Below are positions 42,320 to 47,182 of a stretch of 47,182 bases of DNA, piece after piece (within the stretch, counting starts at the first letter, position 1; each line of letters starts with the position of its first letter). The notes under the pieces were generated by a model. The model ran no database searches. It was not told where the DNA came from and saw nothing but the letters and a program-made list of their open reading frames with translations. Location: NCBI GenBank assembly GCA_019112635.1, contig DXIX01000011.1, positions 1 to 47,182 of the forward strand, given 5' to 3'. A program made the translations under genes and the position numbers. Origin of the DNA: Candidatus Blautia intestinigallinarum. GTDB taxonomy: Bacteria > Bacillota > Clostridia > Lachnospirales > Lachnospiraceae.

Positions 42320-42333
42320 GTTGATTAGTCAAC
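42320..42333. promoter_or_regulatory. Palindrome GTTGA-N4-TCAAC upstream of hydCBA2
   Basis: GTTGATTAGTCAAC is a perfect 5-base inverted repeat with a 4-base spacer. It lies directly upstream of a TATACT -10 on the minus strand, in place of a good spacer and -35, as operators or activator sites often do. Confidence 0.4.
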
Positions 42334-42456
42334 TTTCATAATTCTATATTAAATATTTTTTGATTGCAGCAAAACTTTATTTGATTACTAATTTGACATT
42401 TTATCTTACTTTTTTCAATTTTCTACAACTGTCAACTTATTTTTATAAATAAGCAC

Positions 42457-42492
42457 TTAAAAAGTCCACATACATTCCTGTACATGGACTTC
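42457..42492 (-). terminator. Terminator after the PHP-domain gene
   Basis: Minus strand AAGTCCATGTACA, GGAA loop, TGTATGTGGACTT then TTTAAG: a near-perfect 13-bp stem with a U-run 16 bases after the stop codon. Confidence 0.8.
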
Positions 42493-42507
42493 TGCTTGTT
42501 CTTCCTG

Positions 42508-43350
42508 TCAACTGCTCTGTTCTTCTTTTGTCTTCATCTCTATATTCTTTTTTTCTCTCTCCTTCAGCATATTCAGAAGAAAAATCTTTTCCAGATTCAT
42601 CCTCCTGGTATGAGACCGCAAAAGCGCTACTCCCCGGTTATACACTCTCCATACATCACCCAGGGGAACCATTCTCAGAATTACATTCTTCTCCTTTGGC
42701 TCTCTCTCCTGACCGCCGCAGCCTACCACATATCCGTTCTTAATCGCATAGATCAAATCATCGTTATTCTTGACAGGATACGCAATGTCTGTATAAGCAG
42801 TTCCCACATAGGCTTCCCGGTGAGCATCGGAACCGCCCAGTCCTGGTTTTCGGTATCTTTGTGTCATCTCGCGGGCTTTTTTGTTTGACTCCGGCAGCTC
42901 ACAGGTATTAAAAGCCTCAATGAAATCAAATTCCTCCGCCAGAGTCTGATCTTTTTCCATCTTCTTGGAGCACATAGCGCTCATAAATTTTGTGCCGTAA
43001 GGATGTGCCGGTCCCAGAATTCCTCCATACTGATGCACAATCCGGATCAGCATGTGAACCGGGAGGCCGCGAACCTCCAGAATTCGAAGATGTATCCCTT
43101 TGGGCATAATCACAAGAATATGTCCCGCATCCAGGGTGTCATACTCCACCCCTTTGAGTACCACAAAATCCGTTCTTATCTTCTTCTCCCGCCTCAGTTT
43201 CACCCAGTTCCGATACCCGTTATACGAATTATGATCGGTCACCAGCATTCCCTGAAAGCCTTTCTGTTTCAGTATCCTCACATAATCCTGAATGTCAATC
43301 TTGCTGTCCAGAGATCCTTTCCTGGTATGACAATGCATGTCAAATCTCAT
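42508..43350 (-). CDS. PHP-domain phosphoesterase
   Basis: A 280-residue metal-dependent phosphoesterase of the PHP fold. Motifs are MRFDMHCHTRKGSLDSK, VTDHNSYNGY, LKGVEYDT, LGPAHPYG and GLGGSDAHREAYVG, providing the histidine/aspartate metal ligands. The C-terminal 50 residues are basic and helical (RMNLEKIFLLNMLKEREKK). Substrate unknown; relatives act on nucleotides or histidinol phosphate, but the gene context gives no hint. GGGGG lies close to the ATG. It follows the glucosaminidase gene by 19 bases, so the two may be co-transcribed. Confidence 0.85.
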   Translation of the reverse strand: MRFDMHCHTRKGSLDSKIDIQDYVRILKQKGFQGMLVTDHNSYNGYRNWVKLRREKKIRTDFVVLKGVEYDTLDAGHILVIMPKGIHLRILEVRGLPVHMLIRIVHQYGGILGPAHPYGTKFMSAMCSKKMEKDQTLAEEFDFIEAFNTCELPESNKKAREMTQRYRKPGLGGSDAHREAYVGTAYTDIAYPVKNNDDLIYAIKNGYVVGCGGQEREPKEKNVILRMVPLGDVWRVYNRGVALLRSHTRRMNLEKIFLLNMLKEREKKNIEMKTKEEQSS

Positions 43351-43369
43351 ATTACCCCCAGCTTTCCTC

Positions 43370-44452
43370 TCAATTGACCGCTTTCAAATCATCAATCAAT
43401 TTCAATAATTTATCTCCGTAATTGGCCCCGGCCGCCCAGCCGCCGCCATTGGGATTTTCCTGGATTCCCAGCCATTCCACGTAGGGAGCCGATTCACGGC
43501 TTACCAGGTCGAACCTCTCATCCACACATTCTTCATTCAAGTTCTCGCTGGATGCGTACGCCTTGAGATGCTGCACCTGTGCCCGCAGTCCGGTTCGCAC
43601 ATCCGGGAAATAAATCCCTTTCACACCGCCTCCGGTGGTTCCCAGCCCGGCGAAATTATACTGTTCCGCTGTGGAATCCCCCTGGAACTGCAGCCAGCCG
43701 GTCTCCAGCATGGACTGGGCAAATGCCACCTCCGCACGTACGCCCTCTGCCGCACATTCCTCATACAGAATCTGGCAGAAATCTTCGATCTTCGGAGCAC
43801 CGCCCTCCCCGAGCACCTCGCCCGGATAGGAAACTCCCTGGTCTTCATAGACCTGGATCATCTGCTCCACAGTCACAGTGGAATTTCCCATGATGGTATA
43901 ATATCCCAATGCATTGTTCGTCGCGTCATCCACGAGAATCTCCTGGCTGGAGGCAGACAGATTCTCTTTGATCTCACCTTCCTCTTCCTGCTTAGAAGAA
44001 TCACTGTTCTCTTCCTCGTTGATCAGAAAAGCAGTTTTCCCCAGATAGATCCTGTCCTTTTGGTCTTTCTCGCCGTATACCTTCACTTCGTAAGCAGTCT
44101 CTGTAGACAAATCCTTATCGTCCAGCGTGATCTGCCAGGTCTCATCACCCTTCTTTTTGCCGGTATACCATTCACCCTTGTCCTTCTTCTTTTCCCTCTG
44201 TGTCAGATGAAAGGTAACCTTCTTGACGTCACTGGGAAGATTTGGAACAGCCGCCTGGATATAACAGATATCGTCATCCTTCTCATCCAGCGCCGCGCTG
44301 ACCGCAATCTCATTCTGCGTTTCTTCGAACTCTTCATATTCCTTCTTAAGCCCGGTCTTTGCATCGGAAGCATCCGCCTTCGCGAAAACAGAAGTGCTGA
44401 CACCGAGAATTCCGACACACAGAAGGACTTTGAAAAATCTGCTTTTATGCAT
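43370..44452 (-). CDS. Secreted glucosaminidase (GH73-like) with N-terminal beta domain
   Basis: 360 residues. A signal peptide (MHKSRFFKVLLCVGILGVSTSVFA, cleavage near 24) is followed by a beta-rich domain with CYIQAAVPNLPSDVKKVTFHLTQ (about 60-145, similar to GBS Bsp-like domains), an acidic linker (145-170), and a C-terminal GH73-like domain (about 215-360). The last has VRAEVAFAQSMLETGWLQFQG (catalytic Glu in the SMLETGW segment), QYNFAGLG and DVRTGLRAQVQHLKAYAS. Expected to hydrolyse peptidoglycan glycan strands in daughter-cell separation or wall turnover. AAAGGACGG precedes the ATG. Confidence 0.88.
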   Translation of the reverse strand: MHKSRFFKVLLCVGILGVSTSVFAKADASDAKTGLKKEYEEFEETQNEIAVSAALDEKDDDICYIQAAVPNLPSDVKKVTFHLTQREKKKDKGEWYTGKKKGDETWQITLDDKDLSTETAYEVKVYGEKDQKDRIYLGKTAFLINEEENSDSSKQEEEGEIKENLSASSQEILVDDATNNALGYYTIMGNSTVTVEQMIQVYEDQGVSYPGEVLGEGGAPKIEDFCQILYEECAAEGVRAEVAFAQSMLETGWLQFQGDSTAEQYNFAGLGTTGGGVKGIYFPDVRTGLRAQVQHLKAYASSENLNEECVDERFDLVSRESAPYVEWLGIQENPNGGGWAAGANYGDKLLKLIDDLKAVN

Positions 44453-44547
44453 AAATACCGTCCTTTATTGTTTCATTCTTTACTATAGTATTACAAATTA
44501 CCACACTTAGTATAACATTTCTCTCCCAGAAATCCAAGTATTAGCTG

Positions 44548-44580
44548 AAAAGGCTGCGTACTTTCCCATACGCAGCCTTT
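44548..44580. terminator. Terminator of the fhs-fchA-folD transcript
   Basis: AAAGGCTGCGTA and TACGCAGCCTTT form a perfect 12-bp stem with an 8-base loop, T-run on both strands. It lies about 50 bases after the folD stop. Confidence 0.9.
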
Positions 44581-44632
44581 TGTCGGTAAATTCTATCTCA
44601 GTATCCGTTGTTTGAAATGGAAACTATTGGTC

Positions 44633-45487
44633 TTATTCTCCTGCCTTTCTCATTGCAGCTTCTACTACATGACCTACCAGAACAGAAGTTGTCACACTTC
44701 CAACACCGCCAGGAACTGGAGTGATCGCGTCAACGATCGGCTCTACAGCTGCGTAATCAACGTCACCGCAGAGTTTTCCTTCCGCATTCACATTGATTCC
44801 CACATCGATAACAGTCTGTCCCTCGCGCACATAATCAGCACCCACAACACCAGCACGTCCGGCAGCAACTACCAGAATGTCTGCCTCTCTTGCTACAGCC
44901 GGCATATCAACAGTCTTGGTGTGACAGATCGTAACTGTCGCATTCTTCTTGAGCAGCATCATAGCAGCCGGTTTTCCAACAACCAGGCTTCTTCCAATCA
45001 CAACAGCTTTCTTGCCTGTGCAGTCAACTCCATAGTGATCCAGAATTTCCATACATGCCTGAGGTGTACATGGAGGGAATCCCAGCTTCTTGCCAGTGAA
45101 CACACCAGACATAGATCCGTCTGTCATGCAGTCCACGTCCTTTGCAGGATCCAGCGCATTCTCAATCACAGACTGATTCAGATGTTTTGGCAGCGGACGG
45201 AACAGAAGAACGCCATGGATATGGTCGTCTTTATTCACCTTGTCGATCGTTGCCAGAAGCTCATCCTGAGATACGTCAGCCGGAAGCAGAATTTTCTCAC
45301 ATGCTACTCCCAAAGTCTCGCAGCGTTTGGTAGCGCCTTTTTCGTAAGAGATGTCACTTCCGTTCTCTCCCACACGAATAATACACAGAGTTGGATTGAT
45401 TCCTTTCTCCTGCAGCTTTGCCACGTCAGCTTTGATTCTCTCATTTAAAGCTGCTGTTACTTCTTTTCCTAATAACTGTTTTGCCAT
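44633..45487 (-). CDS. folD: Methylene-THF dehydrogenase / methenyl-THF cyclohydrolase FolD
   Basis: A 284-residue one-carbon enzyme interconverting methylene-, methenyl- and formyl-tetrahydrofolate. Family motifs are VGENGSDISYEKGATKRCETLG (catalytic Tyr/Lys zone), HGVLLFRPLPKHL (usually VQLPLP), CTPQACMEIL, VVIGRSLVVGKPAAMMLL and VDVGINV..DVDYAAVEPIVDAITPVPGGVGSVTTSVLV. In FolD the first block normally reads VGxxxASxxYVxxKxK; the tyrosine and a lysine are present here. The separate FchA upstream could carry the cyclohydrolase step, leaving FolD mainly as dehydrogenase. It lies 18 bases after fchA. Confidence 0.92.
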   Translation of the reverse strand: MAKQLLGKEVTAALNERIKADVAKLQEKGINPTLCIIRVGENGSDISYEKGATKRCETLGVACEKILLPADVSQDELLATIDKVNKDDHIHGVLLFRPLPKHLNQSVIENALDPAKDVDCMTDGSMSGVFTGKKLGFPPCTPQACMEILDHYGVDCTGKKAVVIGRSLVVGKPAAMMLLKKNATVTICHTKTVDMPAVAREADILVVAAGRAGVVGADYVREGQTVIDVGINVNAEGKLCGDVDYAAVEPIVDAITPVPGGVGSVTTSVLVGHVVEAAMRKAGE

Positions 45488-45505
45488 GATATGTAATTCC
45501 TCCGC

Positions 45506-46135
45506 TTATTTTAATCTGGACAGAACACTGTCAAAAGTCTCATCTGCAATCTTGGTATATTTCTCAAGCATTGCGTCTGCCTTTTTATTCAACTCTTCCG
45601 CATATGCTCTGTCAGTCATAGATTTTGTATTAATGTATACATTCAAGCTTGCTCCCTTCAGAGCCGCCTTACAGAATGCTGCGCCCACTCCGGCGTCACT
45701 GATTGCCAGTGTGGATCCCTTTGCACCGAATTCTACGATCAGCTCAATGGCCTCACAGCATTTTTCCATAATTTCCATAGGCACGGAGCAGGCCTCTTTG
45801 AGAGCTGCCTCCATCACTCTTGCTTTTTCAGCCTTCTCTTCTTCTGTATTTTTCGGCAGGCCGTATGCTTTGGAAAGGGGTTCGAATACTTCCGCATCTC
45901 TCTCGATCAGGCGGAGGAAATCCTTCTGAAGCTGATCACATTTTCCTTTCAGCTCCCACATCTCATCTTCCACATCTGCGTATTTTTTCTTGCCCACGGT
46001 CAGGCTTCCCACCATGTTGCCCAAGGCAGTTCCCACTGCGGCAACCAGTGCGGAAGCTCCGCCGCCGCCCGGCACAGGTGCTTTAGAAGCTAATACCTCT
46101 ACAAATTCTGTGCAGGTACTTGTTGAAAATCCCAT
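45506..46135 (-). CDS. fchA: Methenyl-THF cyclohydrolase / formimino-THF cyclodeaminase FchA
   Basis: A protein of about 209 residues of the cyclodeaminase fold: CTEFVEVLASKAPVPGGGGASALVAAVGTALGNMVGSLTVGKKKY is the folate-binding start. In clostridial acetogens FchA converts formyl- and methenyl-THF between Fhs and the methylene-THF dehydrogenase. The ATG at 46135 is 9 bases from AAGGAG; the one at 46141 is only 3 bases away, so 46135 is preferred. It sits between fhs (95 bases upstream) and folD. Confidence 0.9.
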   Translation of the reverse strand: MGFSTSTCTEFVEVLASKAPVPGGGGASALVAAVGTALGNMVGSLTVGKKKYADVEDEMWELKGKCDQLQKDFLRLIERDAEVFEPLSKAYGLPKNTEEEKAEKARVMEAALKEACSVPMEIMEKCCEAIELIVEFGAKGSTLAISDAGVGAAFCKAALKGASLNVYINTKSMTDRAYAEELNKKADAMLEKYTKIADETFDSVLSRLK

Positions 46136-46230
46136 TGTCATCGTCTCCTTTTTCTTTTCATGAATAAGGGAATGCTGCAGGTTCTACCCTGCAACATCCC
46201 GATAAATTACAATTAGTCAAGTCTTGAATT

Positions 46231-47182
46231 TTAGAACAGTCCGCTGATCTTTCCGGTCTCGTCAACATCGATTCTCTCAGCTGCCGGTACCTTCGGAAGT
46301 CCAGGCATGGTCATGATCTCTCCTGTGAGAGCTACGATGAAGCCGGCACCTGCGGAAATCTTCAGGTTACGGACGGTCACTTCGAAGTCTGTCGGTGCTC
46401 CCAGTTTGGTCTGGTCATCGGTCAGGCTGTACTGGGTCTTCGCCACACAGATCGGGCAGTTGCCATATCCGAGAGCTTCCAGTTCTTTTGCCTGTTTCTG
46501 TGCGTTGGCTGTCAGAACTACTCTCTTGCCGCCGTAGATCTTCTGAACGATCTGGTTCAGCTTGTCCTCAATGCTTCCTTCCAGCTCGTAAGAATATGTG
46601 AAATCATTCGGCTCCTCTACCAGCTTGATGACTTCCTCCGCCAGTTTGATTCCGCCTTCGCCGCCTTTTGCCCATACCTCAGACAGTGCAACGTTTACGC
46701 CCAGCTCTTTACACTTGCTCTCTACCAGGTCAAGCTCTGCCTTGGTATCGGTTGGGAATGCGTTGATGGCTACCACACATGGCAGTTTGTATACATTCTT
46801 GATATTGCTTACATGTTTCAGCAGATTTGGAAGTCCTTTTTCCAGTGCTTCCAGGTTCTCTGTGTTCAGGTCAGCCTTTGGAACGCCGCCGTTGTATTTC
46901 AGGGCGCGTACGGTTGCTACGATCACTACAGCGTTTGGTGTCAGGCCTGCCATACGGCACTTGATATCCAGGAATTTCTCTGCACCCAGGTCGGCGCCGA
47001 ATCCTGCTTCTGTGATAGCGTAATCGCCTAATTTCATAGCCATCTTTGTAGCGATGACAGAGTTACATCCATGAGCGATGTTTGCGAATGGTCCGCCGTG
47101 TACGATAGCCGGTACATGCTCCAGAGTCTGTACCAGGTTTGGTTTCAGAGCGTCTTTTAACAGTGCGCACATAGCGCCTTCT
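46231..47182 (-). CDS. fhs: Formate--tetrahydrofolate ligase, C-terminal part (cut by window edge)
   Basis: About 317 C-terminal codons of the roughly 555-residue enzyme that activates formate with ATP to 10-formyl-THF, the first THF step of the methyl branch. Diagnostic segments are [74 protein letters not shown] and the end [28 protein letters not shown]. The frame remains open to the window end (EGAMCALL). Upstream of fchA-folD in one transcript. Confidence 0.96.
   Translation of the reverse strand, partial: EGAMCALLKDALKPNLVQTLEHVPAIVHGGPFANIAHGCNSVIATKMAMKLGDYAITEAGFGADLGAEKFLDIKCRMAGLTPNAVVIVATVRALKYNGGVPKADLNTENLEALEKGLPNLLKHVSNIKNVYKLPCVVAINAFPTDTKAELDLVESKCKELGVNVALSEVWAKGGEGGIKLAEEVIKLVEEPNDFTYSYELEGSIEDKLNQIVQKIYGGKRVVLTANAQKQAKELEALGYGNCPICVAKTQYSLTDDQTKLGAPTDFEVTVRNLKISAGAGFIVALTGEIMTMPGLPKVPAAERIDVDETGKISGLF

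Larger units (their letters stand above)
42066..42507. promoter_or_regulatory. Long AT-rich control region upstream of hydCBA2
   Basis: About 440 bases with no gene, very AT-rich. It contains, from hydC2 outward, two TTGAC-N6-GTT repeats (42090-42125), a T-rich tract, and a palindrome GTTGA-TTAG-TCAAC at 42320-42333 next to a TATACT -10 (minus strand, 42312-42317). The terminator of the PHP gene lies at the far end. If the TATACT is used, the hydC2 leader is about 240 bases long. Confidence 0.5.

Noticed and set aside
1..47182. CRISPR array, tRNA or rRNA genes, insertion sequences.
   Set aside because: I saw no regularly spaced repeats, no clear tRNA cloverleaf with conserved T-loop, no rRNA-like sequence and no transposase gene; only the recombinase tail indicates mobile DNA.

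Overview
The window looks like a chromosome segment of an anaerobic, endospore-forming, low-to-medium GC Firmicute of the Lachnospiraceae, plausibly a Blautia-like acetogen. The basis is spoIVA, the redox repressor Rex, [FeFe]-hydrogenases with NuoE/NuoF-like partners, a Sporomusa-type transhydrogenase and the one-carbon genes fhs-fchA-folD. Species assignment is inference. No hydrogenase maturation genes (hydEFG), Rnf, or CO dehydrogenase/acetyl-CoA synthase genes lie in the window.

Layout. 1-1600: an accessory scrap with a nucleotidyltransferase/HEPN toxin-antitoxin pair (cut by the left edge), the tail of a large serine recombinase and an XRE regulator with membrane segments. It abuts the 3' end of rlmH, whose last 18 bases closely match the staphylococcal SCC attachment core. 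1.6-6.4 kb: rlmH, a zinc-ribbon/TPR membrane protein, ftsK/spoIIIE and uppP. 6.5-12.4 kb: a three-gene operon (NuoE-like, NuoF-like, and a giant 2Fe-2S/GltD/ferredoxin/vestigial molybdopterin fusion) read as an Stn-type electron-bifurcating transhydrogenase. 12.5-19.4 kb: housekeeping genes tepA, yebC, a CorC/CNNM transporter, mazF, alr, nnr and rex. 19.5-28.7 kb: an ABC-F ATPase, icd, a subtilase, a YcxB-like protein, a CpsB-type phosphatase, spoIVA and two membrane proteins.

28.9-42.1 kb is the most interesting part: a hydrogen-metabolism island with four [FeFe]-hydrogenase catalytic subunits. Two complete HydC-HydB-HydA operons, of the kind that couples ferredoxin and NAD(P)H to H2, flank a monomeric group B hydrogenase (the only plus-strand hydrogenase gene) and a sensory PAS-hydrogenase (HydS) translationally coupled to a SpoIIE/PP2C phosphatase. 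The two HydABC sets are not interchangeable. HydB1 has lost the second glutamate of the CGEETAL nucleotide-site motif, and HydA2 has serine where HydA1 has the proton-channel cysteine. Inverted repeats of the form TTRAC-N6-GTT lie upstream of the hydrogenase operons and suggest a shared regulator.

42.5-47.2 kb: a PHP phosphoesterase, a secreted glucosaminidase, and folD, fchA and the 3' part of fhs (cut by the right edge). In an acetogen the hydrogenases and transhydrogenase would balance H2, ferredoxin, NADH and NADPH for the one-carbon pathway; that link is inferred from gene content and proximity.
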